DNA of 64,000 bases from Cordia subcordata (lineage: Eukaryota > Streptophyta > Magnoliopsida > Boraginales > Cordiaceae): positions 1,250,001 to 1,314,000 of the forward strand of contig JAPTOF010000019.1 of the NCBI GenBank assembly GCA_028554755.1, written 5' to 3'. The notes under the pieces are model-generated. The model searched no databases. It saw only the letters and a program-made list of their open reading frames with translations, and was not told the DNA's origin. Position 1 is the stretch's first letter, and every line of letters starts with the position of its first letter. Both the position numbers and the translations under genes were made by a program. This document shows, piece by piece, positions 1 through 10,700 of this stretch.

Positions 1-880
1 CGAACAAAAAGTATATTCTATAAAATTAATTGTTGGATTAGCTAATGAACGAAAAATAACGTAAAGAGACATTGGTATCACATTATTGTTGTCATGGTAA
101 CTAATAATAATAATAATAATAATACCGCTATAGAAGTAGTCCGCGGATATCAGTAAGTCTTTAAGCTTAGGTTATGTGTCAAACAAACCATCTGAGTGAA
201 TGGAAATTTACCCATAATATATGACATAAATTCTCTTCTTACTAGAGTCAATATATACAGCCCACAGGAACACCACAAAACATCAAAACAGCAAGAATGG
301 GCAAAGTACGACTTATGAGTTAAATGAGAACCTGGCCATATATTTAGAACTATCACAATAAGTTGTACAACACATTTCCTAATCTCAAGACCTTATCAAT
401 GTCTTTGGAATATTTGAGGGTTATCTCCAAGGTCTGAGATGGTCTAAGGCATACTAAACAATAGAGTAAAGTTATTATAATCCATTAAGGATTTAGCCTT
501 CCATTAGGCTTCCCAATCACACAAATAAAATAAAATTCAAAAAATAAAATGGAACGTACCTTAAAAAACTTCAAATATTCACAATATCTTTATTTCACAA
601 AATAAAATTACATAGTGTTTAAAATTTGAAAACTAAAAAAAAAAAATTCTTCCTCTCTAAAACAATCCAAGCCTTCTTCCTTTAGATACATTTAGGTCGG
701 ATTTCAAAAGAGAATACAAAAAAATTTTCCACAGACTTCAAACCATTTTGAATATGTGAATTATAATTACAACTACTGTGTATTACAATGGAATTACAAT
801 TTATAACAGTAAAAGATTGAAAATGACCAAAGGAACAATTATGGTTGCAACTTTATTTTTCCTCCTTCTTGCCCTTATCC
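1..880. other. AT-rich intergenic DNA, no gene seen
   Basis: No supported gene. The stretch is AT-rich with a short (AAT)n run near 104-123. The few short open frames have no recognisable protein features. It lies downstream (in the minus-strand sense) of the pararetrovirus relic and may include its non-coding part, but I see no tRNA-Met primer-binding site or other landmark that would prove this. Confidence 0.5.
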
Positions 881-899
881 TTATTGAGTGAGATGGAGG

Positions 900-2323
900 A
901 ATCTTCCTGTTGCTGCTTTATTTGCAAAGGTCCTTTCAACGCGTCTTCCAATGAAGACGTCTTCAAGAGTGTATCCTTCTTCCGGATCCTGTGATTCTCT
1001 TACTCAACAAAGATACCTATTTCCCTGTTGTTGACTATCAACGAACATATCTGAAGTTGATGGAGATTCATCCTTTTTGATGAATTGAATCATATCTTTT
1101 TTTATCTGACTCATATAAGCAACCATGATATCCTTATGTAATATCTTTGGATTATTTTTCTGCATCTGTGAGACAAATTGCTCGAATGGAGATTAGATTG
1201 TGGTTGTAAACTTTTTTCCCTTCAACTCTCATTTATATTGACTGATAGCTTGCTCAATCTGCATTATCTGGTCCTGAGCATACAATTCATTTGTCAATGG
1301 ATCCTTCTTAACCATCTTTTGCCAAAATTTCATGAAGAATGTCCTCTTCAAACATGGTATGTGCTGTTGGGTATGTCCAACCTCAAGTGTCCATCTGATA
1401 ATCCATGGGATCAAAAATTCCAAAATGAAATACAGAGACGTTGTACCCTCAACATATTGTTGATTATCTTCAAGGTTGATAACCCTCGACGAACAATTTA
1501 GCCATTTTGCATATAATCCTTTAAATGGCTCTGGTAATATTGTCGGACTGGGACCAAAGAAATTCCACCATATCAAAAACCATGAAAGGATCTCTTTCTT
1601 GAGTATGTCTAAAGAAATCTTTATGGACCACGAATGTTTTCTCTGCTCATTCTCAAAATAGAAAACTTTTGTGAATGCATCAATATAATCCTAATATGAA
1701 AATTGAATGGGATTTCTTGAACTTGGAGAAGTATATTCCCTGAGCTTTTGGGTACTTAACCCCCATTCATCAGCATTTATTATGCTTTTGATGGAAATTT
1801 TGCTATAAGCAAAGTCTTTGGCTGTTATTTCAGCCCTTCCGCTTTTGTGAAAATGCTCAAATTCTGCGGAATTCATTTTTATGAGTATATTTTCATAATG
1901 TTGCCTAGCCTTATATGACTAAGATTGGAAAGCAAACTCATCAAGATATTTTTGCATGAGTAACCAGGGATCATGTTTATATGCAAGATCCCTCTGCGAA
2001 AGATACAGGATTATTTCCTGTTGTGTTTCCTGTGAGTATGACAAGGAATCATCCGACTCTGCATTATTCAAAGCAGTAGCAACAGAAGTCTTATTCTTCT
2101 CTGCAATCTCCTTAACCTGTTCATCCATGAGTTTAATTATTTTCTCATATACAAGAGAATTAGGAGAGGGTAAGTTGATATCCAACTTTTGTGCTCAAAG
2201 TCTATTTGTTCGGTGTTCTGCCTCCTCACCGGCTAGAGAAACTGCTTTATTAGCATAATAGTAGTTTGGGACATATTTTCCCTTACCTCTTCCTCTTCTT
2301 TTTCCCTTATCAGAGGGTTGCAT
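900..2323 (-). pseudogene. Second pararetroviral reading frame, degenerate
   Basis: A minus-strand frame starts with an ATG at 2323 that overlaps the last 14 bases of the RNase H frame in another phase, a layout typical of compact viral genomes. It begins with a Lys/Arg/Gly-rich stretch and continues as charged, helical-looking protein. The same frame can be followed to about 900 across in-frame stops near 2195, 1919, 1691 and 1229 and several more below 1229. I do not recognise a domain. Some endogenous caulimovirids carry an additional frame of unknown function in this position; assigning this one to them is inference. Confidence 0.5.
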
Positions 2324-4590
2324 CCTGCAAATATTCACGAGTAAAAAAATCATGAAGAGTATTATTCTCCCCCTTGATATATTTGATTTCAAAATCAAAT
2401 GGGACTAAATGTGTCTGCCACCTAGCAAACAAATGTCTTGAAACATCATGTCTAAAATCTTTATCAAACATATATTTTGCAGCTTGACAATCAATTTTTA
2501 TTAAAAACTTTTGATTGAATAAATCATCTTGAAATTTTAAAACACATTTAACTATTGCCAAATTTTCTTTTGCAATAGTAGCATAATTCTGCTGACTTGC
2601 ATTCCATTTTCCTCGATGAAATCTAACAAGATATTCTTGTTTAGAAATGGGGTGAACTTGCTTCAAAAACCACCAAAACCAATATTAGAAGCATCTGTTT
2701 CAATAACCTTTTCCAATGTGGGATTAGCAAGCATTAAACAAGTCAATTTTATTATCTTCTTTTTTATAGTTCTAACTACCTCAGTATGAGTATCAGTCTA
2801 TGGGACTGGAGATTTTGTTAATATATCATACAAAATAGTAGTATCTGCCACAATATTTTTATAATAAGGAGAAATATAATTTAAACTCCCTAAAAATCTT
2901 TGTGATTGAGTTTTATCTAAAATTATATCTGGAAATTTAGAAGCAAATTCTATACTCCTATTAATTGGAATTATTTTCCCATCTTCAATATTGTGACCCA
3001 AAAACCTAATTTTAATCTGAAATATTTGCATTTTGGGTTTTGAAACAACAAGCCCATTTTGAATTATTAATTTTTTAAACATGTCTAGATGTTTAAAATG
3101 AGTCTCAATATCTTTGGAAAAAACTAGGACATCATCAATGTAAACAATGATGAATTCATTGTATGGAATAAAAATATCATTCATAATATTCTAAAATTCA
3201 GATGGAGCATTTTTCAATTCAAATGGCATAACATTCCATTCATAGTGTCCTAGTAGCACCGTAAATGTAGTCTTATATCTATCTTCTTTCACTACCTGTA
3301 TCTGATAGTATCCTGATTTCATATCGAATTTTGAAAATATACAAGCATCATGGACCCTATCAAGTAAATCCTTTTTATTAGGAATAGGGTATCTAATCCA
3401 TTTTAATATCTTATTGAGAGTTTTATAGTTTATAACTAACCTAGGAACTCCTCTATCTTGTTCCGCATGTTTATTAACATAAAACCTAGTACATATCCAT
3501 GAAGAATAAGATTTTCTTATTAACCCTTTATAAAGTAAACAAGAAATTTCCTTTTTGCATAACTCCAGATATTCCTTATTCATCTGGCAAGGCCTAGCCT
3601 TAGTAGGAATATTTCTTTCATCAAAATCATCTATATATAGCAAAGACACAATATATTTTTTCCTATCCCAAGAAACATTAGGGTGGTCACTGCATATTTT
3701 CATAGAAAGTTGATTTATTATCAATTTTATCTTATCCTGAAGTTTTGGATTTTCAACCTCTCTTTTATGGTTAAAGTTGAAATTTATTGCTTAAGAAATT
3801 TAATTAATTTCCTTTATCTTTCAATGAATTTTCAATTTGATTAAGTACCCTAGTAATTGTGTCTCTGAGAAATTCAAATGAAATTATTTTTTCTTCATAA
3901 CTACCTATAATTCCTTTAGTAGTAATTTTCTTTATAGGAAATAATTTTTGAAGGAAAGGGGTACCTAAAATAATTTGATCAGTCATATTCCTAACCAAAA
4001 CAAAACTAGTCGGTATATAGACTCTATCCTTACATATATATGCCCGGGATAATTTATATAGATTTCCATTCTATCACCACTAGCTGAACTTAATGAATAT
4101 GTGGTTTTCTCGAAATATTTTGTTGAAATTAATCATTCATGTATACAATTCAAATCTGCTCCACTATCAACTAAAGCAACCGGTTCTTGTTTAAATTTTC
4201 CTTGTATTAAGAGAGTAATTCTAACTAACCATTTTTTAGATGTAATAAATTCCATCTTCCCTAAAAATGGTTCATTTTTATTATTAGTTTGAATTATTTC
4301 TTTTCCTTTATTATTTTGTTCAACCTTAGCTAATCTTTGTGTAAGAATCCCTATTTGATCTTGAATTAATATATTTTTTCTGGGACAATAATTTTATCTT
4401 TTTTTTCAAATTCGTGACCTCCATTGAAGGTCCTGTATAGTAATAGAAGAAGACATATTCTGTTTTTCTTCTATCATTCTCCTAACTTCCTTAAGAGTAT
4501 AAGGAGCATAATCTCTATCTTGAATAACTATCTGTTCCTTCTTATGACTAGACTCACTTAGAGACTTTAATATTTTCTCTCTCATTTATG
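2310..4590 (-). pseudogene. Broken pararetroviral protease-RT-RNase H polyprotein
   Basis: Read on the minus strand. The protease active site (Leu-Val-Asp-Ser-Gly-Ala-Asp) lies near 4150-4175, and a partner Ile-Ile-Leu-Gly-Thr-Pro segment near 3960-3980. The RT runs from about 3724 to 2798 and includes a Phe-Asp-x-Lys-Ser-Gly-Tyr-Tyr-Gln motif near 3315-3345 and the catalytic Tyr-Ile-Asp-Asp box near 3130-3140. RNase H follows (about 2740-2310), with an Asp-Ala-Ser start motif, a Lys-Glu-Asn-Leu helix and a terminal Phe-Thr-Arg-Glu-Tyr-Leu motif. Breaks: a stop soon after the protease motif (near 4130), stops upstream near 4410, an in-frame TAG at 3191-3193 inside the RT, a TAG near 2807, and a stop plus frame change near 2670 between RT and RNase H. 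The reading frame is otherwise long, so decay is moderate. Confidence 0.75.
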
Positions 4591-4596
4591 AGCCCT

Positions 4597-4666
4597 TATT
4601 ATTATTATTGTTGTTATTGTTGTTGTTGTTGTTGTTGTTGTTCTTCTTCTTCTTCTTCTTCTTCTT
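4597..4666. repeat. Compound microsatellite (TTA)n-(TTG)n-(TTC)n
   Basis: Consecutive TTA, TTG and TTC triplet runs. They mark the upstream limit (in the minus sense) of recognisable pararetroviral coding sequence. Confidence 0.9.
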
Positions 4667-5173
4667 GCTATATGAATTTATAACTAGATATATATTTTTA
4701 TTATTAAAACATAATAAAATTGTTTTTTAATAAGTTAGCTTTGTCAATATTATAAAGATATTTTTCATTCATAGAAATTTTTTAATTATTGAAATTCATT
4801 TTTCTGAAAAAAAAAAGTTTGGATGAATAACACTTACACTTTTTTTAGTATATTTTGATGTGGATATAATTTGAAACTGATTTTTGTATTGTTTTAAATA
4901 TATATCTATGAATTAAAATGTAAAAATATAGAGAGAATATGAATAGAGGGTAGAATTACTAAAAAAAAATATTAAAGAGATGGTAAGATTGTTAAAAAAA
5001 AGATGAAACACTAAATCGAAGAACCATTAATAATATTACATTTCACTAACACTATTTTAAAGACAAACATTACTTAAAATACCTTTTCACCAAACAATAG
5101 AAATTTATGCAATATTTTAACTTGATTAAAATAATTAATGCTAGTAGAGTACTTTTGATAAAGAGGGCCTAAG

Positions 5174-5620
5174 ATCTCGTTTGGCTAAGCTTATTTCTAC
5201 AATGCTTATACGTAGATGCTATTTATAAATAAATTGACATGTATTTGAATAATATGTGCTTATAAATTATTGACATATTTAGTAAATAAGTATTTATGAG
5301 TAGCAATAATATTTTAAAATAACTAAAAAAAGACATATCATTAATTAATGTTTGTCATTTTTAAGTGTACATATTCTTTTTTCACTAATTTGACCAATAG
5401 TTTATAAGCAACCCAAAAAATAAGCTGGTGAAGGCCGCCTTTTTTTTTTTTTTCTCCCCACTTATAAGTTAGCAAAAATTACTTATAAGCTGATTTACCA
5501 AACATATATATTGTTATTTTTTGGCAAAAATTACTTATAAGCTGATTTACCAAACATTTATATTGTTATTTTTGGCTTATTGATTAATTTGACCAACTTA
5601 TAAACTTAGCTAAACAGCCT
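5174..5620. mobile_element. MITE-like element with imperfect terminal inverted repeats
   Basis: The left end (ATCTCGTTTGGCTAAGCTTA) and the reverse complement of the right end (AGGCTGTTTAGCTAAGTTTA) match over about 20 bases. CTAAG lies directly outside both ends (5169-5173 and 5621-5625), a possible 5-base target duplication. Inside is a direct repeat of about 52 bases (5472-5522 and 5524-5575) containing ACTTATAAGCTGATTTACC. No coding capacity. The superfamily is uncertain. Confidence 0.6.
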
Positions 5621-5774
5621 CTAAGCCTTAAGGGTCGCAAGTAAAAAGAGAGAGAGATCAAGCCAAGATTGTCTAACAGAGAATTTGAGAAGCTTTTAAA
5701 AATATTTCTTAAGTTTTGAGAGTGGGAGTATCCCAATGTTAAAATTCTCGAAGAACCATAAGTTTTCAAATAGA

Positions 5775-7014
5775 GTTAAATTCAAATAAGTCCATAATGT
5801 TAACACCTTTTTCATTTTAGTCCTTATTGTTGCAAATAATTCATACAAGTCCTCAATGTTTACTTATTATAGTCAAATTAGTCCCTGCAGTTAGAATTAA
5901 ATTCAAATAAGTCCCTAATGTTTACATATTTTTAATTTTAATCCCTATTATTTCAAATAATTTATACAAGTCCCCAATGTTTAATTATTATGGTCATATT
6001 AGTCCGTACAATTAGAATGGACGTTAGTTTTGACAAAAATATCCCAAATGACCTCAAACATAAAAGCAATTGACAATTTTACCTTTTACGCTATAAAATC
6101 AAATCCGATTATCTATTTTTTTAATCAAGAATTCATAGCCAAAAAGAAAAAAAAAAAGCAATAAAAATTTAACATTTTGGATGATAGTTATTGCATTCTT
6201 TGCAAATTTGATAAGACACATTAGACATCTTATTGAAAATTTTTAATGAAAATTAGGAACTTTTATTGTCTAAAAATTATTCCATAATGAAATTCACAGT
6301 ACAAAAGTTCAAGGTATTATAATCAACTAAGAATAAAAAAAAAGAAAAGAAAAAAGAATGAGAACTTGAGCTTAGGGACTAATTTGATTGGTTTTTGAAA
6401 ACATTGGGGACTAAGAGCTTATTTGGATTGGCTTTTTTCAAAAGCGTTTTTTTTAACAGCTTTTGAAAAATAGTTGTTTTTAGAAGATGAAAATTCTAGC
6501 TTATAAAAAAAGCTATATTTGAACTTTTTTCAGAGTTTCAGCTTTTTTGGAAGCCAAATCAAATAGTTACTGTAAATTTAATGTAACTTTTTTAGGAAAA
6601 AAAAGTGCTTTGTCCTAAAAAAAAAAGCCAATCCAAACATGCCTTAATTTGCATTAATTTAAACAAGTAAGGCTAACTTGAAAAATCATGTCAACTTTGG
6701 GGACTATGCATGTGATTTCCCCTTTTACAAGCTTATTCAAATTAGTTCCAATTTTTTTATTCATTTTTTCTTTAAACAGAGACTAACTTAAATAAGTTTG
6801 TAAAACATTGAGGACTAATATGAATTCTTTTCAAATAATGGGGGCTAGTTTGACTAATTTTTGTGAAACATTGGGAATAATATAATTTTTTTTAAATAAT
6901 AAGGACTAATCTGACTATATTTGTGAAATATTAAAGATTAATTTGAATATTTTAAAACAATAAGAACCACTTTGAAAAAATGAAGAAACAATGAGGACTT
7001 ATTGTGAAATTTAC
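5775..7014. repeat. Long inverted-repeat element built of diverged 'AAGTCC' units
   Basis: The left part holds two direct units (about 5776-5895 and 5902-6021) with the phrases AATAAGTCC, CAATGTTTA and ATTAGTCC. The right part (about 6360-7014) repeats the same phrases in reverse complement (GGACTAAT, ACATTGAGGACTAA, GAGGACTTATT). The whole therefore folds as a long imperfect hairpin, as in foldback or Mutator-like non-autonomous transposons. No protein is encoded. A separate MITE is nested in the right arm. Confidence 0.6.
6415..6644. mobile_element. Tourist-like MITE nested in the inverted-repeat element
   Basis: 230 bp with ends GAGCTTATTTGGATTGGC and, in reverse complement, AGGCATGTTTGGATTGGC. 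TAA flanks both sides (6412-6414 and 6645-6647), the 3-base duplication expected of PIF/Harbinger elements. Removing the element and one TAA restores GGGACTAATTTG, a phrase that occurs uninterrupted just upstream in the same host repeat. Confidence 0.75.
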
Positions 7015-7752
7015 CCTTTTCAAATATATCTTTTATAAATAATGGTTCTCTCTCTCTCTATATATTATATACATATTATATAATTATTCATGTTTATATT
7101 TCTGTCCAATATAAATTTTCAACATAATGTGAACAAAGAAGAATATAGAGTAATTAGCAAAAAAGAAAATAGAGTACAATAAGCTAATTTGACCAAGCAA
7201 CCTTTTATTTTTTGTAATCCCCAACAACCACCGCCACCAGATAATTTGCAGAAAACGACTTCATAACACAAATCATAGCAAACAAATATTCCAGTAAAAT
7301 CACGTTTAATATTACTTCAATAATTAAAATGAAATAATAATATAGTAACAAAATCGTTGGTTTGAAACATGAAGCTTTCAGACTTGGTCAACACAGAACC
7401 CAGACAGCGACGCGTCAACAAAGAACAATTCAAAATGTAGGCCACCTATTTTCCCACCCCCCCCCCCCCCCCAAATCAATTTATTTTTCTACTGAAGTCC
7501 ATTTCGCATAAAAAGAGCCAACCAAAACATAAATAAAATAAATTATCCTTCCCTTTCTTCCAATTAAAAATATATCCCGTGACAACAGAGGAGAGAACAT
7601 AACAGCTGTTTGGCTGGCTCCAAAACAATTCGAGTCTAGAGTTTCAAGATCCGACCCCGTTCAGTTCGAGTTGTTTTTATGAATCGGATACCTTCCCGGA
7701 GCTCCATTGCCGGATCGAGCTCGTCGCGGTCTCACAGGCTTCGCCAACGGCA
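7015..7752 (+). promoter_or_regulatory. Presumed CLF promoter and 5' leader
   Basis: The 740 bases between the repeat element and the CLF start codon hold no other gene. Base composition becomes more balanced from about 7590 on, as expected of a transcribed leader. I see no unambiguous TATA box. An ATG at 7679 lies 74 bases before the CLF start codon in another frame and would be an overlapping upstream ORF if transcription begins before it. Confidence 0.4.
7457..7472. repeat. Poly-C tract
   Basis: A run of about 16 C on the plus strand, roughly 280 bases before the CLF start codon, in the presumed promoter. Confidence 0.85.
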
Positions 7753-10700
7753 ATGTCGCCGTCCAAAGCCTCCCTTTCATCCTCCCGATCGGATCCTCCC
7801 GACGAGCCTCATCCGGTGAAAGCCTTTTATTTTCCCCATCTTTTTTCTTTTTCTTTTAAATGTAATTGATACGTGCTTATCTATATACTTGCCTGTTTTT
7901 CGTGCGTATGTGTGCTTGTTATATTTGATTGTCTGTAAATGAGGAGCTGCAATGTGTTTTGAGGAGCTGAATTTAGGACTAGGGCATATCTATCTCATTT
8001 CTATTTTGGTATGGTTTTGCTAAAATTATAGTGAAATGACGCGTTTTGATTGACTTGGAGAGTTCAAAGCTTTAATGACACAAGGGAAACCAGCTCAGTA
8101 TTTTTCTTTCTTTAAATGGAAAATGCAGTAATACTTTTTACTTGTTTTTTGTTATTAATTCTATCCATCGTGAAGTACTACAAGGGAAATTTATTGATGT
8201 CCAATCGTTGATAGCTTGATACCATATATAGTGTATCACATTCACTTATTATTATCTTGCGAGAGAGGGGAGAGTGAGGATATGAAATAGCCCATCGAGC
8301 TAGTTTGTCGTCCATAAAATGTACATGAAAAACGAAATTGGTTTTACATCGACTGGTTGAGGATAAGAAAAGGAGAAAGCAAAAGAAGAAACAAGCTGGT
8401 AATGATTTTTGAGGTTCATTTCAACGTAGGATTTGTTGAAGCTGGCCATTAATGAGAGGACTAGAGGACGTGCCAGCTTATGGATGGAAGATACACATTC
8501 AATTCGAGGATGAAAATTGGTGTCGACATTCACTTCAAACTTGCCCCCTTCTATGTGTTTCACTTATAGTCTCGAAGTCTTATGTTGATGCTCTATGCTG
8601 TTAAGTTGCTGGAGGGAAAATACATAGTATTCATGAAAAAGTTGGGTTCTTCCCTTGCACTATAGAATCTAGCAACATCTAGTGGATTCTGTCTGTATTT
8701 ACTCTTAGTCAATCAGCTGGTTTCTGCATCACTTTAAAACTTCTAAACATGCTGGGCTTGTGTTACCATTGGCAGGCTGCTGAGACTCAAGAACCAAGTC
8801 CATCACCCAAGGAAATATTGTCCGTCATTGATTCTTTGAAGAAGCAAGTTGCACTAGGTCGCACTCTGTATATTAAGGTGCTTTCTTGTATCCCCTTGAT
8901 TGCTTCAATTTTTCTTATTACTGATTTAGTCCTATTGTGATAATTATACACGTACATATTTTAGAACACTAATGTTCCTATATTCTTTTTCCAGAGAAGA
9001 ATGGAGGAAAACTCCCAAAAGCTGGCAGATTTAACAAAGAATCTTTCTAGGCTTACAATAGAAAGGAGAAATTTGAAGACTATCACAGCTGATAGAAGTA
9101 TTGATTTATTAACAAAAAGGCAGAAAGATGCCATTGGTATGCAAAATGGTCTTAATAACAGTAGTGGAGATAATGATAGCAGTAGTTCTCAAGAAGATGG
9201 ACACACATCTTCAGCAATTCTTCTAGGATCCAGTATAGCAGTTAAAAATGCTGTTTGCCCTATTAAACTCCCAGAAGTTGAAAAATTGCCACCTTATACT
9301 ACATGGATTTTCCTAGAAAGGTATCTTCACAATTGAACATTATTTTGTTAGATATGATTCGTAATCTAATTTGTCAATGCAAAGATCTTTTGTCATCTGA
9401 TTTGCTGGTGCGGTCTGAATATTGCGATTTTGTATGCAGTGGTAAACTGCTTCAAAATTTTCTCATTTCATTAGCTTGTCATTTTTGTCTGCATTGAGGC
9501 CTACCATCCATTGCTGAACCAACTCATATGCTTGTTAGGGATTTTTAATCAGCTTCCTGTCCAATATGGCTATATGCAGTTCTCACATGGAGCCTTAGAC
9601 CTAAGAACTCTCATCTCTGTTCCACTTTAGTTGTTGGGCTTTGCAATTTCCATTTTCAGAAAGTGTATAAATGGAATACAAAAGCAGCAACAAGTGATAC
9701 ATGTTTTTGCATGTATTACGTTTTGTGTACGTCACATTAAAATCTAGCTCCCAGTTAAATATGATCCGCCTTTTTGAATTCAAATTTATTGGAAAACCCT
9801 ATTACATGAAACAAATTTATTCAGTCATCTTAATACATGAATTGTCAATATGCTGCATATAATATTTGCACTTCAATGCATAGTTTTTGCATCTCTCTCT
9901 CTCTCTCTCTCTATCTATCTCTGTGTTTATGTGTGTGTGTGAACTCTTAGTTTCTATCATGAATCTGATGCAGAAATCAAAGAATGACGGAGGATCAGTC
10001 GGTGGTTGGTCGGAGGAGAATTTATTATGATCAAAATGGTGGCGAAGCACTCATATGCAGTGATAGTGAGGAAGAAGTGATTGAGGAAGAAGAGGAAAAG
10101 AAAGAGTTTGTGGAGTCTGAAGATTATATTCTGCGGTTGGTATAACTTAATCAGCTGATTTAGGTCATAAGACTTGATTTCCTGATCTATGTCTTTTTCT
10201 TTGTACTTCGATGACAACTTTTTCATTTAATTATTGCTTATGTCTACATGTTCATATGCATCACTTTGTGCTATAATGTTTCTTAGTGAATAAGTTCCTA
10301 GATTATGCTTGTGATGAACTTTTATCTGGCTGACTGAATGGCTAAAATTTAACACAGGACCTTCCTTTTTCTTTCTTTCTTTCTTTATTTTTAGTTTTTG
10401 TTGCAAGTCTTGTTAGTTGATGGTTATGTTTGTGCTTTACAACTCAGCTCCTCTCAACCTTGCTATATTGGGTCAAACATATGATTTCTTTTCCTCCATT
10501 TTGCTCTATGTACACGATGTTCTCCATTCAGCCATACGCTATGACTATCCTCTTTGATAACTTAATTATCTCAATTCTTTTTCTGGTTCATCTAGAGGTT
10601 CTCTCTCAGTCTGCCCAGATTGGTTATGTCTGTAAAAGTTATTGTTGTTTTCTCATTCTTTTTCTTGATATCCCATCAACTAGAAATCCTAATCACTCAC

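Larger units (their letters stand above)
880..4600 (-). mobile_element. Endogenous pararetrovirus relic (Caulimoviridae-like)
   Basis: A minus-strand block carries, in order, an aspartic protease, a reverse transcriptase, an RNase H and a second downstream reading frame. The order protease-RT-RNase H with no integrase and no flanking long terminal repeats fits a plant pararetrovirus rather than a Ty3/gypsy element. The RNase H end, an Asn-x-Leu-x-Asp-Phe-x-Thr-Arg-Glu type motif, is typical of caulimovirids. The second frame overlapping the end of RNase H resembles the two-ORF layout described for florendoviruses; that finer placement is inference. The coat and movement protein regions are missing: coding similarity fades near 4600 at a compound microsatellite. 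Several stops and a frameshift make the copy non-functional. Confidence 0.75.

Noticed and set aside
1178..2258. Plus-strand open frames across the left end (1178-1501, 1476-1661, 1956-2258)
   Set aside because: They are antisense to the degenerate second frame of the pararetrovirus and have no domain of their own.
8300..8563. Minus-strand 87-codon frame in CLF intron 1
   Set aside because: Lies in an intron, has no recognisable domain and no splice partners; possibly part of an unidentified old insertion.
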